Shown: positions 8,690 to 18,434, numbered from the stretch's first letter. The stretch is DNA of 64,000 bases from Rhodophyticola sp. CCM32 (GCF_004751985.1 NZ_CP038492.1:1488001-1552000); one strand, 5' to 3'. Translations and numbers: made by a program. The notes: generated by a model from the letters alone, not told the origin.

Positions 8690-9564
8690 TCCTTCTCGCC
8701 CTTGCCTGTGCATTGGGTCTGGCCGGTATTTTCCTGACCGGGGCTGATACGGCCCTGTTTCGGTGGGCCATCGCACAGCAACGCGATATCCAGAACGGGC
8801 TGGCCGGGGCGTTGCGTGCGCTCAGGGTGGGGGAGCCGGGGGCTCTTACAGGGTTTCTCGGGCTTTGTTTCGCATATGGGTTTGTTCATGCCGCGGGGCC
8901 GGGCCATGGCAAGATTCTCATCGGCGGTTATGGCGCGGCGCGGCGGGTCGGGCTGGTGCGCCTGTCAGCGATTGCGCTGTTCTGCAGCTTGGCGCAGGCG
9001 GCAACGGCGGTGATCCTGGTGGCGGCCGGGTTGTGGCTGCTTGGCTGGGGCCGGGCGCGGCTGACCGGTCTGGCGGAGGAGACCTTTGCCCCGCTCAGTT
9101 TTGCTTTGATCGCGGGGGTGGGCCTGTGGCTGGTCTGGCGCGGGTTTGCCGCCCTGTTTCTGTCCGCTGACCGCCATGCCCATCATGCGCATGACACCTG
9201 CGCCACATGCGGTCACGCCCATGCACCCGATGCCGAAACACTGTCGCAAACCACGGGGTGGCGCGCCACGATTCTGCTGGTGGCGGCAGTGGCGGTGCGC
9301 CCCTGCACCGGGGCACTGTTCATCCTGATCCTGACCGCGCAGATGGGGATTTTCGCAACCGGCATGGCCGGGGCCTTTGCCATGGGGCTGGGAACCGCCA
9401 GTGTGACAATCGCCGTCGCCATAGCTGCCGTAACGCTCCGCGAAGGGGCCTTGGCCAGCTTGCCTGGCCGCGCCGCTATCGCCCGGGCGCAGCCGATGAT
9501 CGAACTGGCCGCAGGTCTTGCCATCGCCCTTCTGGCGGGCAGTCTGGCAGTTCAGGCCCTGTAA
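8674..9564 (+). CDS. NicO-family nickel/cobalt efflux permease (RcnA-like)
   Basis: Integral membrane exporter for Ni2+/Co2+. 296 residues with about six hydrophobic segments. The first core motif HAAGPGHGKILIGGY near residue 75 is the HxxxxxHxxG-type metal signature of the NicO family, and a cytoplasmic histidine-rich loop (ADRHAHHAHDTCATCGHAHAP, about 165-190) is typical of RcnA-like exporters. A second signature, VRPCTGALFIL, lies near residue 215. The start overlaps the DUF1007 gene. A riboswitch or RcnR-type operator was not seen. Confidence 0.85.
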   Translation: MRGGLILLALACALGLAGIFLTGADTALFRWAIAQQRDIQNGLAGALRALRVGEPGALTGFLGLCFAYGFVHAAGPGHGKILIGGYGAARRVGLVRLSAIALFCSLAQAATAVILVAAGLWLLGWGRARLTGLAEETFAPLSFALIAGVGLWLVWRGFAALFLSADRHAHHAHDTCATCGHAHAPDAETLSQTTGWRATILLVAAVAVRPCTGALFILILTAQMGIFATGMAGAFAMGLGTASVTIAVAIAAVTLREGALASLPGRAAIARAQPMIELAAGLAIALLAGSLAVQAL

Positions 9565-9649
9565 ACGGGGCAAGCGTAGCGGGCGACGGTTCGACACCCC
9601 GGCGATACTCTGGCTTGGCAAGCCCGCGCCCGCCGGGTAAGCCGGACCC

Positions 9650-11005
9650 ATGTCCCCCTTTCGCAGCCATATGCGCGCCACGCTGACGCTTGGCCTGCCT
9701 TTGATCGGCAGCCATTTGGCGCAGATATCCATCGGCCTGACCGATACGATCATGATCGGCTGGTACGGGGTGCCGGAACTGGCTGCCGCCGCCCTTGGCG
9801 CCACCTATTTCCATGTGGTGCTGATCCTGGGGATGGGATTTGCGCTTGCGGTGATGCCGATGGTGGCCGCCGCCACTGCCGAAGACAACACGGCGCAGGT
9901 CCGGCGGGTCACGCGCATGGGGCTGTGGATCGCGGTCCTGTTCAGCCTCATCAGCCTGCCGCTTTTCTGGTTCTCGGGCCCAATCCTGCTGAGCCTCGGG
10001 CAGGGTCCTGATGTGGCCGCCAATGCACAATCCTATCTGCGGATCGCAGGCGGCGGAATTGGCTTTGCGGTGATGTTCACGGTGCTGCGCAGCCATCTGT
10101 CGGCGCTGGAACATACCAGGATCGTGCTTTGGGCCACCCTGGCCGGCGTTCTGCTGAATGTGGGGCTGAACTGGGTGCTGATCTTCGGCAATCTGGGGGC
10201 GTCCGAACTGGGCCTGCGCGGGGCGGCCATCGCCTCGCTTGGCACCCATGGGGTGATGCTTGCGGTTCTGGCGCTTTATGCCGCCCGCGCCCGGGGTGTG
10301 GCGGATTATGACCTGTTTGCCCGTATCTGGCGCCCGGACTGGGAGGCGTTCGGACAGGTGTTTCGCCTTGGCTGGCCGATTGCCCTGACCCTTCTGTCGG
10401 AAAGCGGGCTGTTCATGGCAACGATGATCATGATGGGCTGGATCGGAACCCTGGAACTGGCCGCCCATGGGGTGGCGATCCAGATCGTGTCCACCGCATT
10501 CATGGTGCATGTGGGGCTCAGCTCGGCGGCAACCGTGCGGGCAGGCCATGCCTGGGGCCGCCGCGACATCCCCAATCTGCGCCACGCGGCGCGCGCCGCC
10601 CTGACACTCTCGGCTGTGGTGGTGGCGCTGAATATCGCGCTTTTCCTGATCTTCCCCGCGCCCCTGATCGCGCTGTTCCTTGACCCGACCGATCCGCTGA
10701 AACCGCAGATCATCGCCATCGGCACATCGCTTCTGGCGGTGGCAACCCTGTTTCAGCTGGCGGATGCGGCACAGGTGATGGCGCTTGGCCTGCTCAGAGC
10801 TGTGCAGGATACCCGCTTGCCGATGCTTTACGCGGTGATCAGCTACTGGCTGATCGGCATCCCCTCCAGCTATGTGCTCGGCATCCTGATGGGTCTGGGC
10901 GGGGTCGGCATCTGGATGGGCCTTGTGATCGGCCTGGCCGTTGCCGGGGCCCTGATGATGACCCGGTTCTGGCAGGGTCCGGCGCGCCTGCCAGAGATGG
11001 CATAG
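9650..11005 (+). CDS. MATE family multidrug/metabolite efflux transporter
   Basis: Cation-coupled antiporter of the MATE (NorM-like) family. 451 residues with about twelve hydrophobic helices in two related halves; the first half begins LGLPLIGSHLAQISIGLTDTIMIGWYG and the second half FRLGWPIALTLLSESGLFMATMIMMGWIG, the repeated family pattern. The gene stands alone, about 85 bases after the nickel/cobalt exporter, with no obvious partner. Substrate cannot be told from the sequence; drugs or cationic metabolites are usual. Confidence 0.9.
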   Translation: MSPFRSHMRATLTLGLPLIGSHLAQISIGLTDTIMIGWYGVPELAAAALGATYFHVVLILGMGFALAVMPMVAAATAEDNTAQVRRVTRMGLWIAVLFSLISLPLFWFSGPILLSLGQGPDVAANAQSYLRIAGGGIGFAVMFTVLRSHLSALEHTRIVLWATLAGVLLNVGLNWVLIFGNLGASELGLRGAAIASLGTHGVMLAVLALYAARARGVADYDLFARIWRPDWEAFGQVFRLGWPIALTLLSESGLFMATMIMMGWIGTLELAAHGVAIQIVSTAFMVHVGLSSAATVRAGHAWGRRDIPNLRHAARAALTLSAVVVALNIALFLIFPAPLIALFLDPTDPLKPQIIAIGTSLLAVATLFQLADAAQVMALGLLRAVQDTRLPMLYAVISYWLIGIPSSYVLGILMGLGGVGIWMGLVIGLAVAGALMMTRFWQGPARLPEMA

Positions 11006-11022
11006 GCTTCTCTATACTTCCG

Positions 11023-11043
11023 CCGGAGGCATCCCGGACTCTC
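11023..11043 (-). repeat. Short intergenic motif F, copy 1
   Basis: Read on the minus strand this is GATGCCTCCGGCGGAAGTAT, the same 20-base motif as at 12736 and 43828. The GCC-TCC-GGC core can form a small hairpin. It lies just after the MATE gene. Confidence 0.6.
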
Positions 11044-11054
11044 CGCTTGCCCGA

Positions 11055-11194
11055 ATCTCTTGTAGCTTCAGGTTGAAATTCTGAAACGCCCGGCGGCACC
11101 GCCGGGCAGCGCCCGTACCGCCCCCACGGGGCGGGCGCTGCCCTCTGCGCAATGCATATGTGATGCAGACTTTCAGTCCGAATCTACAAGAGAT
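11055..11194. repeat. Dispersed repeat family A, copy 3
   Basis: Contains the family core CCCGGCGGCACCGCCGGG and the following GCCCGTACCGCCCCCACGG stretch. It is bracketed by a perfect 11-bp inverted repeat, ATCTCTTGTAG at 11055-11065 and CTACAAGAGAT at 11184-11194, so the whole 140 bp can fold. It fills the gap between the convergent MATE and M20 peptidase genes and could serve as a two-way terminator. Confidence 0.75.
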
Positions 11195-11208
11195 CCGGGC
11201 GCCATGCG

Positions 11209-12582
11209 TCACCCGGATAATCCACCCAGAATCCGCGCCCAGGCCCGGATGCCATGGTGAAAGCTGGACAGGTCATATTTCTCATTGGGTGAATGCACCG
11301 CGTCATCCTCCTTGCCGAAACCTGCCAGCAGCGCATCCATGCCCAGATGGCTTTTGAAATAGCCCGCAACGGGTATTGACCCGCCACAGCCGATAAAGGC
11401 CGCCGGTTTCGGCCATTCCGCCGACAAGGCCGCCAGCGCGATCTCGAAAGCCGGGTGGGTGGTATCCATATGCCCGGCGGGGGAGGCCCCGTGATCGCCA
11501 AATCTCACCTCACAATCCCCGGGCAGTTGCGCCCGCACCCAGGCTCGGAAACTGCCGCGCAGCTTATGGGGGTCCTGGCCGCTGACCAGCCGGAAACTGA
11601 CCTTGGCATGGGCTTCCGAGGGCAGGACCGTCTTGAACCCGTCCCTGGTATAGCCGCCCCAGATGCCGTTGATCTCGGCCGTGGGGCGGGACCAGATCAT
11701 CTCCAGCGCTGAGCGCCCGGCCTCTCCCGCGGGCTGCGCCAGGCCGACCTCACCCAGAAACCCGGCACCGTCAAAGCCCAGCCCGTCCCACTGGGCTTTC
11801 AGCTCCGGCGTGATCTCGGCCACATCATCATAGAAACCGGGCACCTGGATGACACCGTTTTCATCATGCAGCCCGGCCAGAATATCGGTCAGCGCCCGGA
11901 TCGGGTTCATCGCGATCCCGCCATACATGCCGGAATGCAGATCCACATCCGGCCCGGTGATGGTGATTTCCTCGCCCAGCAACCCGCGCAGCTGCGTCAC
12001 GATCGCCGGGGTTTCGGCATCGAACAGGCCGGTGTCGCAGATCAGCGCGATATCGGCTTTCAACTCCTCTGCATTTTCTTCCAGAAACGGGATCAGCGAG
12101 GGGGAACCGCTTTCCTCCTCCCCTTCAAAAAAGACCGTCACCCTGGCGGGCAGGGTGCCGGTTTCCGCCTTCCAGGCGCGACAGGCCTCGACAAAGGTCA
12201 TCAACTGTCCCTTGTCATCGCATGCACCACGGCCGCGGATCACCTTGCCTTTCGGCGTGTCCTGAATGACCGGGTCAAACGGATCCCGGTGCCACAGGTC
12301 CAGCGGGTCCACCGGCTGCACGTCATAATGGCCGTAGAACAGCACATGCGGGCCATCCCCGCCGCCATGGGCCACCACCATCGGATGGCCGGGCGTGGGC
12401 CGGACCGAGGCGTCGAATCCCAGGCCGGTCAATTCTGTCGCCAGCCAGTCGGCGGCGACCTGACAATCGGATTTGAAGGCCGGATCGGTCGAGATCGAGG
12501 GGATGCGCAAAAGCTGCATCAGGCGATCAGTGGCAGCATCCAGATCGGCATCAATCCGGTTCAGCACGGCATCCAGAGACAT
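11209..12582 (-). CDS. M20 family metallopeptidase (dipeptidase)
   Basis: Zinc exopeptidase of the M20 family. 457 residues with the expected metal and catalytic pattern: GHYDVQPVDP (zinc His and adjacent Asp), RGACDDKGQ (bridging Asp), EGEEESGSP (catalytic Glu followed by metal Glu), CDTGLFD (metal Asp) and, near the end, HSPNEKYD (metal His). The dimerisation lid lies between. The ATG at 12582 is chosen because AAGGA stands 8 bases before it and the protein then starts in the usual M20 way (MSLDAVLNRIDADL); the frame stays open upstream for about 480 bases but that part has no family similarity. Probably a cytosolic dipeptidase. Confidence 0.9.
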   Translation of the reverse strand: MSLDAVLNRIDADLDAATDRLMQLLRIPSISTDPAFKSDCQVAADWLATELTGLGFDASVRPTPGHPMVVAHGGGDGPHVLFYGHYDVQPVDPLDLWHRDPFDPVIQDTPKGKVIRGRGACDDKGQLMTFVEACRAWKAETGTLPARVTVFFEGEEESGSPSLIPFLEENAEELKADIALICDTGLFDAETPAIVTQLRGLLGEEITITGPDVDLHSGMYGGIAMNPIRALTDILAGLHDENGVIQVPGFYDDVAEITPELKAQWDGLGFDGAGFLGEVGLAQPAGEAGRSALEMIWSRPTAEINGIWGGYTRDGFKTVLPSEAHAKVSFRLVSGQDPHKLRGSFRAWVRAQLPGDCEVRFGDHGASPAGHMDTTHPAFEIALAALSAEWPKPAAFIGCGGSIPVAGYFKSHLGMDALLAGFGKEDDAVHSPNEKYDLSSFHHGIRAWARILGGLSG

Positions 12583-12735
12583 GAGGGTTATCCTTTTCTT
12601 GAGGCATTCATCAACGATGATTATATGAACACTACGCCCCTGATGACCGGTGTCCAGCGCTTGCCGGGGCAGGGGGTTTTCGATACATCGCCAGAACAGG
12701 GCCAGAACAGGGGCGATGACGCGGGCTGAAAGCGC

Positions 12736-12757
12736 GGGATGCCTCCGGCGGAAGTAT
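12736..12757 (+). repeat. Short intergenic motif F, copy 2
   Basis: GATGCCTCCGGCGGAAGTATTT, followed by an A/G-rich AGATAGAGAAGG run just before the gene at 12783. The copy at 43828 has nearly the same continuation (CAGAGAAGGGAG). Its place in the leader of a gene suggests a processing or regulatory site. Confidence 0.6.
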
Positions 12758-12782
12758 TTCGGAGATAGAGAAGGAGCGGGAC

Positions 12783-13373
12783 ATGCGGGTATGGATGGGG
12801 GCGCTGGCAGCCCTGACCGGTCTGGTGCTGGCTGTGCCGGTTCCGGCGCAGGACCTGCCCTCGGGGCGCGAGGCGCAGCGGATGCTGTTTTCGCCAAGGG
12901 GCCAGGCCGAGGCGGTCGTGGTCCCCGATGACAGTCTGAACCCGCGCGAGATTGCCCTGCTGGAGACGGTGCTGAGCGAGGGCGTGTTGCCCGATATGCT
13001 CTATTACGGGGCGCTGGCGATTGCGCCGGATGCGGGGCTGGCCAATCCGACAACGACAATAGCGGTTGGCAATTACCATGATGAGGTTTCGGCGCGCACC
13101 GCGGCGCTGGAGCGCTGTGATGCCGCGCGCGAGGGGCAAGGCGCGCCCTGTGTTGTGGTGCTGCTGGTGCGCCCGCGCGGATGGGAACCGGGGGCGGCCC
13201 TTCAGCTCAGCGCCTCGGCCAGCGCGGTTTTGCGCGGCGATTACCGCCGCGCCGATGCGCCCAAGGCCCTTGCCATTTCGCCCCTCAGCGGTGCCTGGGG
13301 GATCGGGGACAGTGCCGAGGCTGCCAACGAAGCTTGCGGTCAGCCCGATTGCCGTGTGGTCATTGCCGATTAA
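12783..13373 (+). CDS. Secreted protein of unknown function upstream of hemA
   Basis: 196 residues with a Sec signal peptide (MGALAALTGLVLAVPVPAQ). The mature protein has four cysteines in two pairs (LERCD, GAPCVV, NEACGQPDC) and a C-terminal segment SGAWGIGDSAEAANEACG that recalls DUF4189-like domains, where AWG... and alanine-rich helices precede a Cys pair. Such genes are sometimes found beside hemA and have been mislabelled as aminolevulinate synthases; no PLP-enzyme motif is present here. A good ribosome-binding site (GAAGGAG) precedes the ATG. Function unknown. Confidence 0.65.
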   Translation: MRVWMGALAALTGLVLAVPVPAQDLPSGREAQRMLFSPRGQAEAVVVPDDSLNPREIALLETVLSEGVLPDMLYYGALAIAPDAGLANPTTTIAVGNYHDEVSARTAALERCDAAREGQGAPCVVVLLVRPRGWEPGAALQLSASASAVLRGDYRRADAPKALAISPLSGAWGIGDSAEAANEACGQPDCRVVIAD

Positions 13374-13394
13374 AGGGTCTTGTCAGTCAAAGGA

Positions 13395-13408
13395 TTGATC
13401 CAAATCAA
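13395..13408. promoter_or_regulatory. FnrL-type binding site upstream of hemA
   Basis: TTGATCCAAATCAA is a perfect match to the FNR/FnrL consensus TTGAT-N4-ATCAA. It lies about 160 bases before the hemA start. In Rhodobacter species hemA is known to be under FnrL control, so oxygen-responsive regulation of tetrapyrrole synthesis is the likely role. Confidence 0.85.
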
Positions 13409-13427
13409 AGTGATTGGCGCGGCAATT

Positions 13428-13445
13428 TGTAACTTGGCCATGACA
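13428..13445. promoter_or_regulatory. Possible PpsR/CrtJ site (TGT-N12-ACA)
   Basis: TGT at 13428-13430 and ACA at 13443-13445 are separated by exactly 12 bases, the PpsR/CrtJ pattern, 19 bases after the FnrL site. The pattern is short and could occur by chance; one site without a second copy is weak evidence. Confidence 0.3.
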
Positions 13446-13568
13446 GCCTTGTCGCAGTAGATCAGCAACATGGGATTTGACCGTACCGCAAGGGACGGCA
13501 GAACCGGAACAGCCATCGTCTTTGGGTCGGGGCCGATTTATGGCCAGACCCATCGGGGGAGATAGCCA

Positions 13569-14792
13569 GTGGACTATGAGACCGCACTCGATACCGCCTT
13601 GAACACTCTGCATGAGGAAGGCCGTTATCGCACATTCATTGATATCGAACGGCGGCGCGGGCAGTTCCCCCATGCGGTCTGGACCCGCCCGGATGGCAGC
13701 ACCCGGGATATCACCGTCTGGTGTGGCAATGATTATCTGGGCATGGGCCAGCATCCGGTTGTACTGACCGCGATGAAAGAGGCGCTGGAGGCGGCCGGTG
13801 CGGGTTCTGGCGGCACAAGGAATATTTCGGGCACCACAGTCTATCATAAGGCGCTTGAGGCGGAACTGGCGGATCTGCACCAGAAAGAGGCGGCGCTGAT
13901 CTTCACCTCGGCCTATATCGCCAATGATGCAACTTTGAGCACTCTGCCCAAATTGTTCCCAGGCCTGATTATTTATTCCGATGCCCTGAATCATGCCTCG
14001 ATGATCGAAGGGGTGCGCCGCAATGGCGGTGCCAAGCGCATCTTCCGCCATAATGACGTGGCCCATCTGCGCGCGCTGATGGCGGCAGATGATCCCGCCG
14101 CCCCGAAACTGATCGCATTTGAGTCGATCTATTCCATGGATGGGGATTTCGGCCCGATCGAAGAGATTTGCAATCTGGCGGATGAGTTTGGCGCCCTGAC
14201 CTATATCGATGAGGTGCATGCGGTTGGCATGTATGGCCCGCGTGGCGCCGGTGTGGCCGAGCGGGATGGTCTGATGGACCGGTTCGACATCATCAATGGC
14301 ACCCTTGGCAAAGCCTATGGCGTGATGGGCGGCTATGTAGCTGCATCGGAAAAAATGTGTGATGCAATAAGGTCTTACGCGCCGGGCTTCATCTTCACCA
14401 CGTCGATCCCGCCGGTGATTGCTGCCGGTGCTGCGGCTTCGGTCCGGCATCTGAAAACCGATCAGGCGCGCCGGGATCTGCATCAGGAACGTGCCAGGGT
14501 TCTGAAACTGCGCCTGATTGCCATGGGCCTGCCGATCATTGACCACGGGTCCCATATCGTGCCGGTGATTGTGGGGGATCCGGTGCATACCAAAAAGATC
14601 TCGGACATGTTGTTGTCTGAATACGGGATTTACGTGCAACCGATCAATTTCCCGACGGTTCCACGCGGTACGGAGCGCCTGCGTTTCACGCCTTCTCCGG
14701 TTCATGACACGAACATGCTGGATGGTCTGGTCAATGCGATGGACGGGCTTTGGAGCCATTGTGCGCTGAATCGTGCCGAACTCAGCGCCTGA
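13569..14792 (+). CDS. hemA: 5-aminolevulinate synthase
   Basis: PLP-dependent enzyme that joins glycine and succinyl-CoA to 5-aminolevulinate (C4 pathway), the committed step of heme and bacteriochlorophyll synthesis. 407 residues, full length. The start [31 protein letters not shown] is almost the classical Rhodobacter HemA N-terminus. Motifs include [14 protein letters not shown], the glycine loop [23 protein letters not shown] with the PLP-ring Asp/His region, and [13 protein letters not shown] with the Schiff-base lysine. GTG start with GGGGGAG 6 bases before it. The upstream FnrL site suggests induction at low oxygen. Confidence 0.97.
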   Translation: MDYETALDTALNTLHEEGRYRTFIDIERRRGQFPHAVWTRPDGSTRDITVWCGNDYLGMGQHPVVLTAMKEALEAAGAGSGGTRNISGTTVYHKALEAELADLHQKEAALIFTSAYIANDATLSTLPKLFPGLIIYSDALNHASMIEGVRRNGGAKRIFRHNDVAHLRALMAADDPAAPKLIAFESIYSMDGDFGPIEEICNLADEFGALTYIDEVHAVGMYGPRGAGVAERDGLMDRFDIINGTLGKAYGVMGGYVAASEKMCDAIRSYAPGFIFTTSIPPVIAAGAAASVRHLKTDQARRDLHQERARVLKLRLIAMGLPIIDHGSHIVPVIVGDPVHTKKISDMLLSEYGIYVQPINFPTVPRGTERLRFTPSPVHDTNMLDGLVNAMDGLWSHCALNRAELSA

Positions 14793-14984
14793 CCTGTTTT
14801 CCACGGGTGCAAAGGCTTGCCTGTTTGTGGTAATGTCTTTGTGAATGTGAGTGATCGGGGAATCACTCTTCTTGTGATGACGACACAAACCAACAATGCG
14901 GGTCCGAGCAGCCGATTGTAGGAAAGGGTCGACATAGAGTTTTGAGTGCGGCCGATAGGAGCCAGGACAGGGCAGAGCATTACT

Positions 14985-16187
14985 ATGGGCAAGGACAGGG
15001 CAGAACATAAGGTGCCGGGCGTGCCGTTTGAGGCATTTGCCTCTCTCGATGTTCCTTTGGGCGACCTGATGCGGGGCGAACGTGCGACGCTTGGCAAATC
15101 CCTTCTGGATGTGGAACGTGAACTGAAAATCAAGGCCGCCTATATCGCGGCTATTGAGAACGGGGATTTGTCGGCCTTTTCCTCGCAGGGGTTTATCGCC
15201 GGGTATGTCCGCTCGTATTCCCGTTATCTGGGTCTGGATCCGGAATGGACCTTTGAGAGATTCTGCCGTGAAAGCGGCTTTGCCGGGGTCCATGGCCTGT
15301 CTGGCCGTCAGGCCGGGCAGGCGAAACGGGCGCTGGCCGAGGCGCCGGGCCGGATTGATCCCAATGATCTGATCAAGGTCGCGCGTGTTTCCTTTACGCC
15401 CGAACGTGAAAACGTGTTTTCCAATGTGGAGCCGGGCGCGCTTGGCTCTGCGCTGGTTCTGATCGCGCTTGTGGCGGGTATCGGCTATGGGGCCTGGGCG
15501 GTTTTGAACGATATTCAGCGGCTGCAATTCGCGCCTGTCGAACAGGCGCCCGATACGCTGGCCGCACTTGACCCGCTTGGCGGGGCTGTGGAAGGCAATT
15601 TCGGCACCGGCCTGCCCGAGGAGGATATGGCCACCGCCATCCCGACCGCCGATGCGCTGGACCGGCTTTACCGGCCACAGGCGCTTGACGTGCCGGTGAT
15701 GACGCCCCGGGACCAGCCGCTGGCAACACTTGATCCCGATCAGGTCGGTACGCTTGCGGCGCCGGTGAACCGGCTGGCAGGTGAGACAGCCGTGACTGAA
15801 ACACCGATCCCCGGCAGCACCGTACAGGTGACCGAACGCAGCGGCGATGAGGTTCTGTTATTCGCGGTGCGCCCCTCCTGGGTGCGGATCACCTCGGCCT
15901 CGGGCACGGTGATCTATGAAGGCACGCTGAACGCTGGCGACAGCTATGCCCTGCCGGCTTCGGAAGTGCCGCCAACCTTGCGGGCGGGCAATTCAGGCTC
16001 GCTCTATTTCGCGGTCAATGGGGTGACGATGGGCCCCGCTGGCCCCGGCACATCCGTGGCCCGGGATGTGGTTCTGTCCGCCGACGCGATTTCAGAAAGT
16101 TTCGTGATGGCCGATGCCACCACCGACCCGGATCTGGCCGAGGTCGCGGCCCTTGTGCTGAGCGCAGAGCCTGCAAGCGGAGAATGA
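14985..16187 (+). CDS. rodZ: RodZ-like cell-shape protein (HTH plus DUF4115)
   Basis: Membrane-spanning morphogenetic protein that links MreB to the wall machinery. 400 residues: an N-terminal helix-turn-helix (LGDLMRGERATLGKSLLDVERELKIKAAYIAAIE, about 20-110) with the RodZ YVRSYSRYLGLDP segment, one transmembrane helix (ALGSALVLIALVAGIGYGAW, about 160-180), a long acidic linker, and a C-terminal DUF4115 beta domain (SWVRITSASGTVIYEGTL...). The ATG at 14985 is preferred over a GTG 39 bases upstream because the conserved part follows directly. ispG follows after 86 bases, a common arrangement in alphaproteobacteria. Confidence 0.85.
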   Translation: MGKDRAEHKVPGVPFEAFASLDVPLGDLMRGERATLGKSLLDVERELKIKAAYIAAIENGDLSAFSSQGFIAGYVRSYSRYLGLDPEWTFERFCRESGFAGVHGLSGRQAGQAKRALAEAPGRIDPNDLIKVARVSFTPERENVFSNVEPGALGSALVLIALVAGIGYGAWAVLNDIQRLQFAPVEQAPDTLAALDPLGGAVEGNFGTGLPEEDMATAIPTADALDRLYRPQALDVPVMTPRDQPLATLDPDQVGTLAAPVNRLAGETAVTETPIPGSTVQVTERSGDEVLLFAVRPSWVRITSASGTVIYEGTLNAGDSYALPASEVPPTLRAGNSGSLYFAVNGVTMGPAGPGTSVARDVVLSADAISESFVMADATTDPDLAEVAALVLSAEPASGE

Positions 16188-16273
16188 TGCCGCAGGGCGT
16201 TGTCCCGGCGCGATGGTCTCTATATCTGTCTTGAAGATATCTTCTGACCGTTTCCCGCCGGAGCCTCGCGCCC

Positions 16274-17416
16274 ATGTCGCATAATCCAATCCGTCCCTGG
16301 CGCAATATAGACCGTCGCCAAAGCCGCCAGATACATGTGGGCAATGTGCCCGTGGGCGGGGATGCACCGATCACGGTGCAGACGATGACCAACACCCTGA
16401 CCACCGATATCAAGGGCACCATCGCGCAGGTGCAGGCCTGTGCCGAGGCGGGGGCCGATATTGTCCGTATCTCGGTGCCTGATGAGGCAAGCTCCCGGGC
16501 CTTGAAAGAGATTGTTGCGGAAAGTCCGGTGCCGATCGTTGCCGATATTCATTTTCACTACAAACGCGGGATCGAGGCCGCCGCCGCCGGTGCTGCCTGC
16601 CTGCGGATCAATCCGGGCAATATCGGGAATGCCTCCCGCGTGCAGGAGGTGATCAGGGCCGCCCGCGATCATGAGTGTTCGATCCGCATCGGCGTGAATG
16701 CGGGCAGTCTGGAAAAGCATCTGCTTGAGAAATACGGCGAGCCATGCCCAGAGGCGATGATCGAAAGCGGGCTGGATCATATCCGCATTCTCGAAGACAA
16801 TGATTTCCACAACTACAAGATCAGCTGCAAGGCCTCGGATGTGTTTCTGGCCGCCGCTGCCTATCAGGGTCTGGCCGAGGCCACGGATGCCCCCATTCAT
16901 CTGGGCATTACCGAGGCGGGCGGGCTGATCTCGGGCACGGTGAAATCGGCGATCGGTCTTGGCAATCTGCTGTGGATGGGGATTGGCGACACTATCCGCG
17001 TGTCCCTGTCTGCGGATCCGGTGGAAGAGGTCAAAATGGGGTTCGAGATATTGAAATCCCTCGGCCTGCGCCATCGTGGGGTGAATATCATTTCCTGCCC
17101 CTCCTGCGCGCGGCAGGGGTTTGATGTGATCAAGACGGTCGAGGCGCTGGAGCTTCGGCTGGAGCATATAAAGACACCCATGAGCCTGAGCATCATCGGC
17201 TGTGTCGTGAACGGCCCGGGTGAGGCGCTGATGACAGATGTGGGCTTCACCGGCGGGGGGGCGGGCAGTGGCATGGTCTATCTGGCGGGAAAGCAGAGCC
17301 ATAAGCTGTCAAATGAACAGATGATTGATCATATCGTTGAACAGGTGGAAAAAAAGGCCGCTGAGCTGGACGCTCAACGGGCCGTGGAAGAGGCCGCTAT
17401 CCAGGCCGCCGAATAG
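16274..17416 (+). CDS. ispG: 4-hydroxy-3-methylbut-2-enyl diphosphate synthase (flavodoxin)
   Basis: Seventh step of the MEP isoprenoid pathway: reductive ring opening of methylerythritol cyclodiphosphate to HMBPP, using a [4Fe-4S] cluster. 380 residues. The TIM-barrel part begins [24 protein letters not shown]; the C-terminal cluster domain has the three cysteine ligands in [10 protein letters not shown] and GCVVNGPGE, and the Glu that acts as fourth ligand region. Intact despite the IS element that starts about 50 bases after its stop, so the IS nest begins at a benign site. Confidence 0.96.
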   Translation: MSHNPIRPWRNIDRRQSRQIHVGNVPVGGDAPITVQTMTNTLTTDIKGTIAQVQACAEAGADIVRISVPDEASSRALKEIVAESPVPIVADIHFHYKRGIEAAAAGAACLRINPGNIGNASRVQEVIRAARDHECSIRIGVNAGSLEKHLLEKYGEPCPEAMIESGLDHIRILEDNDFHNYKISCKASDVFLAAAAYQGLAEATDAPIHLGITEAGGLISGTVKSAIGLGNLLWMGIGDTIRVSLSADPVEEVKMGFEILKSLGLRHRGVNIISCPSCARQGFDVIKTVEALELRLEHIKTPMSLSIIGCVVNGPGEALMTDVGFTGGGAGSGMVYLAGKQSHKLSNEQMIDHIVEQVEKKAAELDAQRAVEEAAIQAAE

Positions 17417-17537
17417 GCGACCGGCCCCGAAGCAAGCGGCAGGATGATGCGCTTTGTTTCTGCTTTAGGGTCTGTGGACATTCAGGATTCACAAAGGGCT
17501 TAAGTTCTGATTCAACCTTCCAAAAGAGGAGGTTTGA

Positions 17538-18434
17538 ATGGACCCGAGCAGATTTGTTCTTACGGATCGCCAATGGCGTGCGATTGAGCCCCTGTGCCCC
17601 GGCGGTTTGGCCGCACCAGGGCGCACGGGAGTTGATACGCGGTTGTTCTTGGAAGCGGTGCTTTGGATCGTACGCACGGACGCACCGTGGCGTGACCTGC
17701 CACCGGAGTTTGGCAACTGGAACAGCACCTTCAGGCGTTTTCGGCGGTGGGTTCAAGCCGATGTATTCAAACGAATATTCGGCGCTCTGAGTGACGAACC
17801 TGACATGGAATACGCGATGATCGACGCAACCATCGTCAAGGTTCACCGTCACGGGATGGGCGCAAAAGGGGGACTCAGAGCCAGGCCATAAAGCACCCTG
17901 CCTTAAACTTGAATCACAAATACCCTGCCACGCTTCGCGTTCCCGGGACATTTGTGATAAGCGATGTCTCAGGTTTAAGGCAGCATGCCATAGGCAAATC
18001 GAAGGGCGGCTGGACCATTGCCCGGCAGCACATGCTTGCATGTGTGAGAGGGGACCAAAATTCTGGCTTTGGTGGATGCGCTTGGCAACCTGGTGCGCTT
18101 CGTCCTGATGCCAGCCAACCGCTACGACACGGTTGGCGTCGCGCCATTGATCAAAGGTGTAGAATTTGGTGCGATGCTTGCCGACAAAGCCTTCGACAGC
18201 AATTGGATCATCGACGACATGAACGCGCGAGGCGCAAAGATCGTCATATCCCAGCGCCCGCAACGATTGCAGCCAATGGCGATCGATAGTGAAATGTACA
18301 AATGGCGCCACTTGATCGAAAACTACTTCCAGAAACTGAAAGAATTCAAACGCATAGCTATGCGCTCGGACAAGACTGATGCATCCTATGCTGCAATGAT
18401 CTGCCTATGCTCTGCGATCATCAACTCAAGATGA
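17538..18434 (+). pseudogene. IS5-family transposase, broken by family E and by a 40-bp insertion
   Basis: DDE transposase with the N-terminal domain FVLTDRQWRAIEPLCPGG and the first catalytic Asp in YAMIDATIVKVHRHG; the distal part keeps LADKAFDSNWI (second Asp) and WRHLIENYFQKLKEFKRIAMRSDK (Glu region). The frame would normally shift -1 at the A/G run near 17865, but it is cut at 17890 by the family E element. After that, a 40-base segment lies between two GGACCA copies (18024 region), again destroying the frame; without it the sequence would read GWTKILALVDALG. Two independent hits show that this copy has been inactive for some time. Confidence 0.85.
17891..17990 (+). mobile_element. Family E element copy 2: 100-bp palindromic MITE in a transposase gene
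   Basis: Same 100-bp element, AAGCACCCTGCC at the left end and GGCAGCATGCCA at the right, flanked by TA at 17889-17890 and 17991-17992. Deleting it plus one TA restores CAGGCCATAGGC, which codes QAIG as in related transposases. This shows precise insertion at TA with target duplication. Confidence 0.9.

Noticed and set aside
12583..13059. Long N-terminal extension of the M20 peptidase
   Set aside because: The extra frame has no ribosome-binding site or family similarity, and lies opposite the secreted-protein gene; the ATG at 12582 has both.
13383..15527. 714-codon open frame on the minus strand across hemA and rodZ
   Set aside because: hemA and rodZ are certain on the other strand; the antisense product has no family features.
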